A DNA stretch of 64,000 nucleotides. It comes from Pelagibaculum spongiae (GTDB lineage: Bacteria; Pseudomonadota; Gammaproteobacteria; Enterobacterales; Pelagibaculaceae). Where the stretch lies: NCBI RefSeq assembly GCF_003097315.1, contig NZ_QDDL01000005.1, positions 248,001 through 312,000 on the forward strand. Direction: 5' to 3'. The notes under the pieces were generated by a model, which was not told the DNA's origin, did no database searches, and saw only the letters and a program-made list of their open reading frames with translations. Below are positions 19,511 through 28,726 of the stretch, one piece after another. Both the position numbers and the translations under genes were made by a program. How positions within the stretch are numbered: the first letter of the stretch is position 1; each line of letters opens with the position of its first letter.

Positions 19511-20752
19511 ATGAAGTTCATTAAAATATTAACAGCCATTACAGTCACTATAGCCTCTTCAATTGCAGTAGCTCAACAACCGAGTTATACACCATTTGAA
19601 AGAGCGTTTTTAGATCTAAAAATATACAATGCAGATAGTGCGCAAACTTGCCAAGATGCTCTAATGGGTAAAGAAACATTTAATGATGCTTGGCAAGCAT
19701 ACATAGACGCAGGTAGTGTAGGTCGTGACGCATCAGCATTAGCTAATAAGTTACATGCGAATTGTATTTCTTTAGCTCAAGCTCCTAATGGCGGAGACGA
19801 GCAACCCCAATACACTCGATTTGAAAGGTCGTACTTAGATTTAAAATCATATAATAATGAAAATGCAGCTACATGTTTGTCTACTCTAAATACAGATTCA
19901 TCTGCTGTTGTTCACGTTTGGAAGATCTTCATAAAAAATGGAAGCGTGAAAGATTATGGTAATTCTTTTGTCAATAAAATACATCGAAACTGCCTCATAG
20001 ATGCTGTTCCTATAGTTATCGGATTAATCGGTATTCCATGGGAAGAACTTACATCATTCGAAAGATCATTCTTAGATTTGAAAGCATACAGTAGTAACAG
20101 TGCTGATGTTTGCAGAGATGTTTTATTGGGCAATGAAACTATTAATAGCTCATGGGATAAATTAACTAATGCTGGTTTTATAAGTTCTGACAAGCCACTA
20201 GCTAACAAGTTAAATATAAATTGTATTGATAATGCCTATGCAGAATATGTAGCGTCTGGCGCTAGAATATGGACAGATTTAGGCCCTGGTTGGACTTTTC
20301 AAAAAATTGATATGCCTGAATACCTGCGATACCTAGATGAGGTTGGCTATAAAGCCGAGACATACTTGATGAAAATAGCTTTGCCCTGGGAAATTGGTCA
20401 TTATTGGAGAGAGCTCAGTATTATAATTGTAGTTAAGTACGAAAGTGATCATGCAGTATTTGGAAGCGAAGTTACAATTAATGGATTTTCTCATATCTAT
20501 GGCGCAAGCGTTAGTCAACCTTGGGCTCATGTATATGAAACATCAGAAACTTATATTTATCAGTACACGACAACACTGGGGCATAGCCCAAATGTTGAGC
20601 TGCCTCGTGAAGTATCTGAAATAGCAAATGGTTTCTCTGCTTACTATAAATCAATACTGCCTATATTAAATGAATTTAAATTTAAAGTATTTCCTCATGA
20701 AAATGTCGGATCAAAAATAATTGTATCGAGTCAAGTAGATGCGTCGAAATAA
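19511..20752 (+). CDS. Secreted protein with three tandem two-cysteine repeats
   Basis: The 413-residue product has a signal peptide ending near AVAQQ. Three repeats of about 70 residues follow (roughly 24-90, 97-165, 176-245). Each reads Y-T-x-F-E-R-x-x-L-D-L-K-x-Y near its start, one Cys in the middle (TCQDAL, TCLSTL, VCRDVL) and ends with (V/L)NK-x-x-x-N-C. The Cys pair probably forms one disulfide per repeat. The last 165 residues form a separate, Trp/Tyr-rich domain without recognised motifs. AAAGGAAG 7 nt upstream supports the start. Base composition is AT-rich like the effector block. I do not recognise the family; a secreted binding protein is plausible but unproven. Confidence 0.7.
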   Translation: MKFIKILTAITVTIASSIAVAQQPSYTPFERAFLDLKIYNADSAQTCQDALMGKETFNDAWQAYIDAGSVGRDASALANKLHANCISLAQAPNGGDEQPQYTRFERSYLDLKSYNNENAATCLSTLNTDSSAVVHVWKIFIKNGSVKDYGNSFVNKIHRNCLIDAVPIVIGLIGIPWEELTSFERSFLDLKAYSSNSADVCRDVLLGNETINSSWDKLTNAGFISSDKPLANKLNINCIDNAYAEYVASGARIWTDLGPGWTFQKIDMPEYLRYLDEVGYKAETYLMKIALPWEIGHYWRELSIIIVVKYESDHAVFGSEVTINGFSHIYGASVSQPWAHVYETSETYIYQYTTTLGHSPNVELPREVSEIANGFSAYYKSILPILNEFKFKVFPHENVGSKIIVSSQVDASK

Positions 20753-20920
20753 TAAAAAACTAAAACAATCACGAAACGAGAGAGGTGATTCTTTAAAGCC
20801 AAAAAGCGCTCTCTTTTACATCTGCTACTTTGGTTGTCGCAATGTAAGAGTACGTTCTATAGCTGATAGTTTCTGAAAAAAATCATGCTTAGGCTATGTT
20901 TTGAATTGTTCCAATATTAA

Positions 20921-20970
20921 AAAAGCGAAGTACCTTCTGACAGTTCAGTATGTCGGATGGCGCTTCGCTT
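20921..20970 (-). terminator. Candidate terminator after the CBS-domain gene
   Basis: Arms AAGCGAAG (20923-20930) and CTTCGCTT (20963-20970) close a hairpin with extra paired TGACA/TGTCG segments inside. Read on the minus strand it is followed by a run of seven T, 20 bases beyond the stop of the gene at 20991. Confidence 0.65.
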
Positions 20971-20990
20971 ATCCAACTTGCGAGCGAGCA

Positions 20991-21395
20991 TCAAACAGGG
21001 CTCGGCTTCGCCGCTAGTTCCATCAAATAATCAACCACTTTGCGTCTGACCACCAAGCCAACCAATCGGCCTTCGTCGACTACCGGATAAAAGCGACGAT
21101 GGGTTTCAGCCATTTCGCTGGCAAGCGCCATTAAGTCTCTTTCTGGGGAAATGCTATCTGGGAAGGCTTTCATTACATCTCCAATGCAGACGTTTACATT
21201 GCTGTAATAGGCTTCCTCTAACGTTTGTTTGATTAGATCCTGCTCAGAAATAAACCCCACCAAGTGTTTTTGCTTATCGACTACTGGTAAGCCGCTGAGG
21301 TGGTGTTGACGGAACTTGTGCCATGCATCGGACAAGCTTTGTTGTGGCTGCAGTGTTGGAGCAGGGTGCATCATGACATCTTTTGCTTGTGCCAT
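20991..21395 (-). CDS. CBS-domain pair protein
   Basis: The 134-residue protein consists of two CBS motifs forming one Bateman module (about 5-60 and 70-125). Typical cores are LPVVDKQKHLVGFISEQDL and FYPVVDEGRLVGLVVRRKV. Such stand-alone modules bind adenosyl ligands or metals and act as cytoplasmic sensors or regulators; the target is unknown. It starts with MAQAKDVMMHPAPTL, a usual opening for the group. The gene is monocistronic. Direct copies of CTGGTTTCGA (21411-21430) lie just upstream. Confidence 0.88.
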   Translation of the reverse strand: MAQAKDVMMHPAPTLQPQQSLSDAWHKFRQHHLSGLPVVDKQKHLVGFISEQDLIKQTLEEAYYSNVNVCIGDVMKAFPDSISPERDLMALASEMAETHRRFYPVVDEGRLVGLVVRRKVVDYLMELAAKPSPV

Positions 21396-21623
21396 TGTCG
21401 GGCCTCCTGACTGGTTTCGACTGGTTTCGACAGGTTTATTGTACGCCTTTGCTCTTAGAAATGTGACTAAGCACCATGTTTTTGTTCTCAGTAATGATCT
21501 AAATGCAAAGGTCGCAGTACATGAAGTACGATGGGTTAAAATAGAACAACGCTCAAAATAATTGAAGAATACTTTCCCTTGTTTGCAGTAGCTGCTTTAG
21601 TTGTTGTAAACAAGGGAGGGTTT

Positions 21624-22094
21624 ATGGCAGATTTCGTAGATAATGGCTTTGAAGATTTAGGAGATTGTGCGTCATCAGCTCTCCATGATGTAGAAACCAT
21701 TTATGCAGATATAGGGCAAGTTGCGGCTTCTCTGTTAACTATATATGGAGGTGTTGCCTGTAATTTTATTGCTGCTAGGGCAATACAAGAAAATCTATCG
21801 ATGCCTCAAAAAATAACCACGCATTATTTAAATAACTGTATTATACAAGCTAGTGCGTCTTTAACAAAAGTTAAACTTAAAAGTGTCTTTAATGAAAAAA
21901 GCCTTTCGCATCTTTTACCTAAATACACGGACATCATACAGGCTTTTGAATCTCATAGATTAAAAAGATTGTTTTTTTCCCAAGGTCAATATGGAAAAGA
22001 TCCAATATATGAATCAAATTGGGATATGAGCTGCCATGAAATGCATTCAATTATTTTAAAAATAATGGTAGGGGGGGCGGTTTGTTTCAGCTAA
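21624..22094 (+). CDS. Uncharacterised protein, first of a coupled pair
   Basis: The 156-residue product starts at ATG 21624, behind an AAGGGAGG site 4-5 nt upstream. A longer frame to 21579 lacks a site. It is helical, with CASSALHDVETIYADIGQ near the N-terminus, and I recognise no family. Its stop overlaps the next start as TAATG. A run of seven G at 22071-22077 lies near its end: one extra G would fuse it to the next frame as one product of about 265 residues. It is AT-rich and may belong to the same accessory class as the effector-like genes, but no catalytic motif is visible. Confidence 0.6.
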   Translation: MADFVDNGFEDLGDCASSALHDVETIYADIGQVAASLLTIYGGVACNFIAARAIQENLSMPQKITTHYLNNCIIQASASLTKVKLKSVFNEKSLSHLLPKYTDIIQAFESHRLKRLFFSQGQYGKDPIYESNWDMSCHEMHSIILKIMVGGAVCFS

Positions 22095-22420
22095 TGGATC
22101 ATGAAACTTTTATTCCTTTTCCTACAGAGAATAGGTGTGGCTTTTCTGTATCTTTTAAAGGTGCGAATGGAAAGTCACACACTTGTAGCCTTTTTCCTAC
22201 ATTGAGAGGCTGGTGTTTTTTCAACTCTAAAAATGCTGAAAAAGGTAAATTTAAAGGCTCTGCGCTATATGCTGGGGATCTTTCAGCCTATAGTGTATTG
22301 ATTGATCGGATCTTCGCTTTAACTACTAATTATCAATGCAATACGGTTCAGATTATTCCTTGGCATTGCCCGAGTATTGAAAAAAAAATTGCTGAAGATC
22401 CAGTCATTTCTAGCGATTGA
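22094..22420 (+). CDS. Uncharacterised protein, second of a coupled pair or frameshifted C-terminus
   Basis: The 108-residue frame begins at the ATG inside TAATG. The frame is open back to 22040, across the G7 tract, so it could be the detached C-terminal part of the preceding gene. The sequence holds GFSVSFKGANGKSHTCSLF and LRGWCFFNSKN and ends acidic; no family is recognised. Either translational coupling of two proteins or a frameshifted single gene explains the arrangement. The G-rich stretch could act as a weak ribosome binding site for the coupled reading. Confidence 0.5.
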   Translation: MDHETFIPFPTENRCGFSVSFKGANGKSHTCSLFPTLRGWCFFNSKNAEKGKFKGSALYAGDLSAYSVLIDRIFALTTNYQCNTVQIIPWHCPSIEKKIAEDPVISSD

Positions 22421-22513
22421 GTTAAGGCTTAGTAACAGCTAGCTGACCGAATACCTGCCATAACCATCTCTTTCTGTTAGAATCGCGCCAGTTAATTTTT
22501 CTGGTGTTAGATC

Positions 22514-23833
22514 GTGCATAGCGAAATCTCCCTTAACAAGCGGCTAGTCATGGCCCTTGAAGATCTGAAGTTCACCGACCCAACTGAAGTTCAGGAAAAA
22601 GCCATTCCATTGGCAATGGACGAAGTGGATCTGTTGATCAGTGCTGAAACCGGCAGTGGCAAGACCTTGGCCTTTATGTTGCCAATGCTGCAGCGGATGT
22701 TGGACAGTACATCTAAAAATACCGGCACACGTGGCTTGGTAATGGCGCCGACTCGTGAGCTGGCGCGTCAGCTGTACAAATACAGCCAAAGCCTGGCCAA
22801 GCACACCAAAGTTCAAATTGGTCTAATTACCGGGGGCGATGATTTCAAATATCAAGCATCTACCTTCCGAAAAAATCCAGAAATCATCATTGGTACGCCG
22901 GGTCGACTGCTAGAGCATGTTGAACGCGCCAGCTGTGATTATTCTGAATTGGAAATGCTGGTACTCGACGAAGCCGACCGCATGCTAGACATGGGTTTAG
23001 GTGAAGATGTTCGAAAGCTGGTGGCGGTCTGTAACCCAGAGCGGCAAACCATGCTGTTATCTGCAACCTTAGGGCCCAAAATTGACGCGATTGCCGCTGA
23101 TATTCTGACTAACCCTGAACGGTTGCAGTTGAATAAAATTACCGATGAACACCAAGACATTACCCAGCAAGTAGTGTTGGCAGACGACCCAGCGCATAAG
23201 CAGCGGCTAACTGACTGGCTGCTGGCGAATGAAAAATTCGAGCGGGCGATTATCTTCACCAACAAGCGTGACCAGGTAAGTAACTTACGTGATCAGCTTT
23301 CTCGCTACCGTACTCGTATCGGCATGCTGCACGGTGAAATGACTCAGGATAACCGTAACCTGGTGATGCAAGCATTCCGTACCGGCCAAATTACCGTGCT
23401 GGTCGCAACAGATGTTGCCGCGCGTGGTCTGGATGTTGGCGGTGTTGATTTGGTTATCAACTTCGACATGGCGCGTAAGGCTGATGAATACGTTCATCGA
23501 ATTGGCCGTACCGGCCGTGCAGGTCGTAAAGGTTTAGCGGTTTCTTTGATTGGCCCATATGAGTGGAACTTGTGTGCGGCGATTCAAAAGTACCTCAAGC
23601 AGCGCTTCGACAAGCGAAGTATTGAAGGTATGGAAGGCACTTACACAGGGCCTAAGAAGGTTAAATCTAACGGCAAAGCCAGCAAAAAGGTTCATAAAAA
23701 GAAGTTGGCTAAAGCTGAAGCTAAAAAGCCAGTTAATAAACGCAAGAAGCCGGGTCGCGGTCCTAAAGCGCCGAAAATCGATACCGGTGGTGGTTCAAAA
23801 CCATTAATGCGTAAAAAGAAAACAGAAGATTAA
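22514..23833 (+). CDS. DEAD-box ATP-dependent RNA helicase
   Basis: This 439-residue helicase unwinds RNA duplexes in the cytoplasm, probably in ribosome assembly or RNA turnover. Motifs in order: Q motif (FTDPTEVQEKAIP), I (AETGSGKT), Ia (APTRELARQL), Ib (GTPGRLLEH), II (VLDEADRMLDMG), III (LLSATL), IV (AIIFTNKR), V (TDVAARGLDV) and VI (HRIGRTGRAGR). The C-terminal 60 residues are Lys-rich, like SrmB/RhlB-type tails. A GTG start at 22514 keeps the residues upstream of the Q motif; ATG 22550 would cut into the domain. SrmB-like best describes it, but the subfamily is not certain. Confidence 0.93.
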   Translation: MHSEISLNKRLVMALEDLKFTDPTEVQEKAIPLAMDEVDLLISAETGSGKTLAFMLPMLQRMLDSTSKNTGTRGLVMAPTRELARQLYKYSQSLAKHTKVQIGLITGGDDFKYQASTFRKNPEIIIGTPGRLLEHVERASCDYSELEMLVLDEADRMLDMGLGEDVRKLVAVCNPERQTMLLSATLGPKIDAIAADILTNPERLQLNKITDEHQDITQQVVLADDPAHKQRLTDWLLANEKFERAIIFTNKRDQVSNLRDQLSRYRTRIGMLHGEMTQDNRNLVMQAFRTGQITVLVATDVAARGLDVGGVDLVINFDMARKADEYVHRIGRTGRAGRKGLAVSLIGPYEWNLCAAIQKYLKQRFDKRSIEGMEGTYTGPKKVKSNGKASKKVHKKKLAKAEAKKPVNKRKKPGRGPKAPKIDTGGGSKPLMRKKKTED

Positions 23834-23855
23834 ATTTGATTTTTAGATTTAATCA

Positions 23856-23890
23856 ACAAAAAAGGCAGCGATACAAGCTGCCTTTTTTGT
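23856..23890 (+). terminator. Rho-independent terminator after the helicase gene
   Basis: A perfect 14-bp stem (23856-23869 with 23877-23890) with a 7-nt loop contains an A6/T6 base, about 23 bases after the stop codon. Confidence 0.92.
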
Positions 23891-24489
23891 GTGCGGTAAT
23901 TAAGCAATAGATGTTAATTAACTTTGGTTTGATGAATTCTAAAAAACCAAAAAAATTCTAGCGATATTGTGATTTCTTATTTGCAGTGAAAGCTATTAGA
24001 TAGCGCCAATATTCTACAGCGGACTATTAGTATTCGAAGCCAAGATTGCTTATCTATACCTGACTGCTGTGACTAGCTTGTCAGCTTTACAATCAGCAAT
24101 TGTTGGTTGCTTCATCAAAAAAAAACGACTAGCGGTATTGGAGCTAGTTATCCTTACCTTGCTAGAAAATTGCCTGTTTTTTGATCAATTTTTAATAAGT
24201 GCTTCAAGCTGAGCTGCGACAACAACTTGGACTCAGTATACCCGGTTGCCGACAGGCTATTCACAGAGTTATCCACAGAAGTGTTTGATATGTTTTCAGG
24301 TAACTGTTTGATTTTCATTGCATGTGAATAAATTTTGAAAATTTTTGTCTAGTAGCTGGTGAAAAGATTCACTACTAGATCTGGTAAAGTAATCATGGCA
24401 AAATTCTTGATACTGAGTATTTATACAGTGCCAACAATACAATAGAAGTTGTTATTGATTGGCTAGTAGGAACGGTTTGACTGGTCACT
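23891..24489. other. Intergenic region with a DnaA-box-like pair
   Basis: About 600 bases without a supported gene. TTATCCACA at 24269-24277 matches the E. coli DnaA box, and CTATTCACA at 24258-24266 is a near match on the same strand. No dnaA, gidA or dnaN is near, so an origin is not suggested. A titration or regulatory site is possible, as is chance. Confidence 0.4.
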
Positions 24490-25167
24490 TCAGAACTTAT
24501 TTACCAACTGCAGAAATGGCGCAAGTAATAACCGTATTTTTGGCGCGGCTGGTGCCGCTAACCATAAAGCGGTTGCACTCAATAACATTAATAAAGTCCA
24601 GCCTTGGGCGCGGCAATAATAGAGTTTTAATGCGGTACCAAATGAGCGCTTTATTTTGGCATTACTAATATCAATTGAATAAATTTCATCTAATAATAAA
24701 TGCACAATAAAACCAGCAGATAAAAACAAGCCATATAGCCAAGATAAAAAAGCAGGCAATCCGATAAAGTGAAAGCAAATATTGACCAGCGCTAGCGAAC
24801 AACAGACGCAGCATATCAGAGAATGCCAGCTACCCCGGTGTATCGTAGTGCGCTTGAACAGCGGTAATATTGGCCAACGCATAAGTAATGTTACGGCTAA
24901 TATTACCAGCCAAATTTGCCACAACGGGTAGTCTGGGCCGAGTAAGACCAGTAATACCACGCTAAACAGCAAGCTCAAGCTATTGAATATGACTTTTAGT
25001 GAACTGGAATTATCGGCATCAATATCTGGCAGCAGGCTTCCCATAGTGCCGGCAACCCAAAGCCCAATGCCATTTACCGGGCTAATGAGTTCGTTTGCAA
25101 TGATCAAACTGGAGATTAACGCAGAAGCCACGCTACCCACCGTTAGATGAGTATTAAAATTGGCCAT
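24490..25167 (-). CDS. YdjM-like membrane-bound metal-dependent hydrolase (DUF457)
   Basis: The 225-residue integral membrane protein fits the YdjM/DUF457 family of presumed metal-dependent hydrolases. Conserved polar motifs lie between membrane segments: N-terminal NFNTHLTVG, GSLLPDIDADNS, HRGSWHS and HLLLDEIYSID. His and Asp in these motifs are the likely metal ligands. I chose ATG 25167, giving MANFNTHL, over a TTG six codons upstream. E. coli ydjM is SOS-induced; no LexA box was obvious here. The gene is divergent from the methyltransferase at 25357. Confidence 0.82.
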   Translation of the reverse strand: MANFNTHLTVGSVASALISSLIIANELISPVNGIGLWVAGTMGSLLPDIDADNSSSLKVIFNSLSLLFSVVLLVLLGPDYPLWQIWLVILAVTLLMRWPILPLFKRTTIHRGSWHSLICCVCCSLALVNICFHFIGLPAFLSWLYGLFLSAGFIVHLLLDEIYSIDISNAKIKRSFGTALKLYYCRAQGWTLLMLLSATALWLAAPAAPKIRLLLAPFLQLVNKF

Positions 25168-25356
25168 TTGATGACAACTTCTCAAAAATTAATATGATTT
25201 GCCCACAGGCAACAAGCGCCAATTTACCTTATTTGATCTGTATAAAATACTGTATGCAATAAATCTAATTTGCGTTTGTGCAATATTGGCTGGCTGGCTT
25301 TGCCGATAAGGCTTTGATAGCTTAACTTCAAACTAGAAAAGCAGGCGGTTTTACCG

Positions 25357-26016
25357 GTGTCAGATATTTCTAAAAACAATAGCCTTCAGCCAAAAAAGCA
25401 ACCAAACCAATTTACCCCTAACGACTGGCATACCTATTACCAGCAAGTTTTGGAGTACCCCCAGCGGCCATCAACAGAAAGAGCGGTAGCGTTGCTTAAA
25501 CAGCAACAACTAATGGAGCCAGCAGCAACCGTTGCGGTTGATTGCGGCTGCGGAATTGGTCGCGACAGTGCTTGGTTGCTTGAACAAGGCTTTAGCGTGT
25601 TTGGTTTTGACAATGCCGAACAAGCAATAGAAGTGTGCCTACAACGCTTTGTCGACCAGCCTCATGCTCATTTTATGGTAAGTAATTTTGCTGACTACCA
25701 ATACCCCGAAGCTAACTTGCTTATCGCCAATGCCAGTTTGTTTTTTTGCCCCGAAGCAGATTTTCCCACTAGCTGGAAAAACATAGTCACTGCATTAAAA
25801 TCTAGCGGAATTATTCATGTAGATTTACTTGGAGTAGATGACAGCTGGGTAAATGATCCTGAATTTAATGTATCTGCATTTACTAGAAAAGAAGTGGACG
25901 CATTATTTAAAAATTTTGAGATTGTTAAGATTAAAGAGCGAAATGAAGATGGAACTACTGCGATAGGCACTGCTAAGCATTGGCATAGCTTTCATATTTT
26001 AGCGATCAAGAGATAA
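25357..26016 (+). CDS. Class I SAM-dependent methyltransferase
   Basis: The 219-residue protein carries the SAM-binding motif I (VAVDCGCGIGRDSAWLLEQG, about 61-80), the motif II region FGFDNAEQAIEVC and motif IV-like LLIANASLFFCPE. It resembles TehB/UbiE-type small-molecule methyltransferases; the acceptor is unknown. The start is GTG at 25357 with GGCGG upstream. It lies only 3 nt before the DUF2157 gene, so the three genes to 27925 are probably one operon. Confidence 0.85.
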   Translation: MSDISKNNSLQPKKQPNQFTPNDWHTYYQQVLEYPQRPSTERAVALLKQQQLMEPAATVAVDCGCGIGRDSAWLLEQGFSVFGFDNAEQAIEVCLQRFVDQPHAHFMVSNFADYQYPEANLLIANASLFFCPEADFPTSWKNIVTALKSSGIIHVDLLGVDDSWVNDPEFNVSAFTRKEVDALFKNFEIVKIKERNEDGTTAIGTAKHWHSFHILAIKR

Positions 26017-26019
26017 AAC

Positions 26020-27396
26020 ATGCGCCTGATACGCTTATTAAAAAATGACTTGGCGAAAGAATCAGCCCAGTGGGTTGAGTCCGGCATCATTGAGCAACAA
26101 CAAGCAGAGCAAATTTGTCAGCAATATGGTGTTGATTATCATCAGGCACAAGTACATTCATTTGGCTATCGAATGCTGGTGGGGCTGGGTTTCCTGTTTA
26201 TTGGCCTGTCGCTAATTACATTGATTGGTGCCAACTGGGATGACATTCCCCGTGCAGTTCGAATGGGCTCACTGATTGGTTTAACCCTATTGACCCAGCT
26301 GTTTGGTTGGCACAAGTGGCGACAAGGCCTGCAGTCTTCTGCAACGGGTGTGTTTTTTCTTGGTAATATGTTTTACGGCGCATCAATTATATTAATTGCT
26401 CAGATTTATCATTTGGGTGAGCATATGCCCGATGGTATCTATTGGTGGGCTTTCGGTTGTTTGCCATTGGCGATGCTAACGCAAAGCCGTATTTTGATGC
26501 TGCAAACACTGCTGCTATCGACTGTTTATTTACTACTTGAATCTAGCCTTGGTTTTTATCCTTTAGCATTCTTTCCTTTTGCCATCAGTTTGCTTTGGTT
26601 TCTCTATCGTTCACCCAGCAGTTTAATCATATTGTTTGGTAGTGTGTTCGCCATTGGTTATTGGGTTGAATCTAGTTTTGGCTGGCTGTGGTCGCTGAGC
26701 CAGAATGGAATTGGAAGTTTCTATCTTGGCTGGCATGTAGAGCATGTTTTGGTCACTGCTGGGCTGTTTGTGTTTATTTATGGTTTGAGCCAAAAGTTGG
26801 CGACTTGCCAATCGGTCAAAGCTAAAGATTATGCCGCGGCCCTTGCTTTGTGGAGCTTACGTTTCGCAATTTTTAGCTTGCTGATTCTCAGTTTCGAAGA
26901 TCCCTGGCAAGATATGATAGAAGCCGATTGGGATAACCTGGCTTCTGCAGCAATATTCTATTTACTAGCAATTGTAATTACCCTTGGCTTGAGCTGGCAG
27001 AATAGAAAAAATAGGCAAACCATTACTTTTTTGATTCTGGGGTTATTAGTAGGAATATTATTGTTAGCACCAGCTATTATTGATGTCGATTACTACGCGC
27101 AGCATTTACAAATCATCGATAACTTATTGCTAGTTGTAGTGGGCTGTGGCTTGATTATTCGAGGTATTCAAAGCGGCACTTCTCACTACTTTTACTTCGG
27201 TGTCACTACTATTTTAATCACTGCTTTACTCAGATATTTCGATTTAATTGGTGATTATATCGGTGGCGCAGTGCTATTTATGGTGTTTGCAATAATCTTG
27301 TTGGCTGCTGCCAAATTTTGGAAATATCATGCCGATAAGCAGCTAGGCAATAAAACAAACCATGGTGGGCAAGCTGGAGGGCTGAATCATGAGTGA
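26020..27396 (+). CDS. DUF2157 polytopic membrane protein
   Basis: The 458-residue protein begins with a soluble segment (WVESGIIEQQQAEQICQQYG, 18-37), then LVGLGFLFIGLSLITLIGANWDDIP, the hallmark of DUF2157. About twelve hydrophobic spans fill the rest. Function is unknown. It overlaps the following GDYXXLXY-domain gene by 8 nt. DUF2157 and GDYXXLXY proteins are commonly adjacent in bacteria, and this pairing supports both calls and suggests a shared envelope role. Confidence 0.88.
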   Translation: MRLIRLLKNDLAKESAQWVESGIIEQQQAEQICQQYGVDYHQAQVHSFGYRMLVGLGFLFIGLSLITLIGANWDDIPRAVRMGSLIGLTLLTQLFGWHKWRQGLQSSATGVFFLGNMFYGASIILIAQIYHLGEHMPDGIYWWAFGCLPLAMLTQSRILMLQTLLLSTVYLLLESSLGFYPLAFFPFAISLLWFLYRSPSSLIILFGSVFAIGYWVESSFGWLWSLSQNGIGSFYLGWHVEHVLVTAGLFVFIYGLSQKLATCQSVKAKDYAAALALWSLRFAIFSLLILSFEDPWQDMIEADWDNLASAAIFYLLAIVITLGLSWQNRKNRQTITFLILGLLVGILLLAPAIIDVDYYAQHLQIIDNLLLVVVGCGLIIRGIQSGTSHYFYFGVTTILITALLRYFDLIGDYIGGAVLFMVFAIILLAAAKFWKYHADKQLGNKTNHGGQAGGLNHE

Positions 27397-27925
27397 TTCC
27401 AATAAGTCTTCTGTCGGCAAGTGGTTGCTGGTGTTTATATTGTTACAGGGCTGTATTCTTGCTGGAATTTTGATCAAGTCTGCTATTCCGCTTTGGACCG
27501 GCCAACAAATTCGGGTAAAAATGAATCCGGTCGACCCTCGTTCACTATTTCGTGGCAATTATGCACAAATTACTTATCCATTTTCACAAGTTTCTGCGGA
27601 TAAATTTGAACAGCCGGAATTACTCCGCGAAGGTGAAATTGTTTATGCTAGCCTAAAGCCATCTGCTGATAATCTTTGGGTTTTGGACAGCGTGAGCCTT
27701 GAAACACCGGCAGGTGGTGTTTTCTTGCGAGGTCGTATGGCGCAGATGATTTCTTGGCGCGAGCCCAAAGTTTTTCGCATCAAATATGGTGTAGAAGCTT
27801 GGTTTGCACCGAAAGACAAAGCCTTGGCATTGGAAGCGCAGCTTCGTGACAAGAGTGGCGTTGCGGTACTTAAAGTCGCCGACAATGGCCAAGCTCGAAT
27901 TGAATCGATAGAAGCGAATCATTAA
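27389..27925 (+). CDS. GDYXXLXY-domain membrane-anchored protein
   Basis: The 178-residue protein has one N-terminal membrane segment (about 12-32) and a periplasmic domain with VDPRSLFRGNYAQITYPFS. FRGNYAQITY corresponds to the family's eponymous GDYxxLxY motif, here with Asn for Asp. Another conserved piece is GVFLRGRM and EAWFAP near the C-terminus. It is translationally coupled to the DUF2157 gene upstream through an 8-nt overlap. Role unknown. Confidence 0.85.
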   Translation: MSDSNKSSVGKWLLVFILLQGCILAGILIKSAIPLWTGQQIRVKMNPVDPRSLFRGNYAQITYPFSQVSADKFEQPELLREGEIVYASLKPSADNLWVLDSVSLETPAGGVFLRGRMAQMISWREPKVFRIKYGVEAWFAPKDKALALEAQLRDKSGVAVLKVADNGQARIESIEANH

Positions 27926-27963
27926 CTCCAACTAAATAAAAAACAATAAATAATAGATTATTT

Positions 27964-28562
27964 ATGAACAATAAAAATATCAAGGATCGAAGCTTTAACA
28001 ATCGAAGTGCGTGGATATTTAGTGGCTCAGAAGGTATCGGTTTAGCGATAGCTGAAGCTCTAATACTGCGTGGCACCGATGTGGTGATTGTTTCGCGTAG
28101 CGAGCAAAAACTGCAAGCTTCAGTGAATCTTTTTTAAGAAAAGCTGGCAAGGGGCATATTATTAATACCGCTTCAATTGCTGGTTTTATTCCTCTGTTTG
28201 GTTATACCGGCTACAGCGCCAGTAAATTTGCAGTTAAAGGTTTTAGCCGTGCCCTGAGAATTGAATTAAAGCCATTTAATATAAAAGTTTCTTTGCTCTG
28301 CCCACTCAACACCAAAACGCCCGGCCTAGAAACAGAAAATATACACAAGCCAGATGCAGTATTAAAAACCGAAGAAAAGCTAGTGCCAATGGAGCCTGAA
28401 GCGGTGGCTAAAATCGTGCTGAAAAAACTGCATTCCAACCCTTGGTTAATTATTCCCGGTGCCGATGGTTGGCTCGCCTATTGGGTTAATCGACTTTCAA
28501 CTCGACTAATGAATTGGATTGTTAGAAGGCCAGTGGAAAGTGTGAAGGATTCGGTGGGTTAA
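27964..28562 (+). pseudogene. Short-chain dehydrogenase/reductase with internal deletion
   Basis: The first part encodes an SDR N-terminus with the cofactor motif SGSEGIGLAIAEAL and ends at TAA 28135-28137 after about 57 codons. In another frame the downstream part resumes with GHIINTASIAGFIP and the catalytic YSASK, continuing to a normal SDR C-terminus with a membrane-associated tail (WLAYWVNRLSTR). The middle third, including the NNAG region, is missing. A deletion with frameshift explains this. The original enzyme resembled ketoreductases such as 3-ketodihydrosphingosine reductase-like SDRs, but this is only a guess. Confidence 0.85.
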
Positions 28563-28651
28563 CTTGACCGATCAACAACCATCTTGCTTGCATTAGATCA
28601 ATCAACATAAGCCGCAAAATTTGCATTTCCGCATCAAATAACCCCCAATAA

Positions 28652-28680
28652 TGAGCCGCAAACCTATCATTTGCGGCTCA
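28652..28680. repeat. 11-bp inverted repeat
   Basis: TGAGCCGCAAA (28652-28662) pairs perfectly with 28670-28680 across a 7-nt loop. A third related word (AGCCGCAAAATTTGC) lies at 28611-28625. No T tract follows, so it is not a standard terminator. Confidence 0.6.
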
Positions 28681-28726
28681 CATGACGAATTAAGTAAGAA
28701 ATTCATATGTCTAGCAACACAAGTAA

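Noticed and set aside
24258..24277. DnaA-box-like pair as a replication origin
   Set aside because: Only two boxes, no AT-rich unwinding cluster with further boxes, and none of the usual origin genes nearby.
24459..24668. 69-codon plus-strand frame
   Set aside because: It overlaps and is antisense to the well-supported YdjM-like gene.
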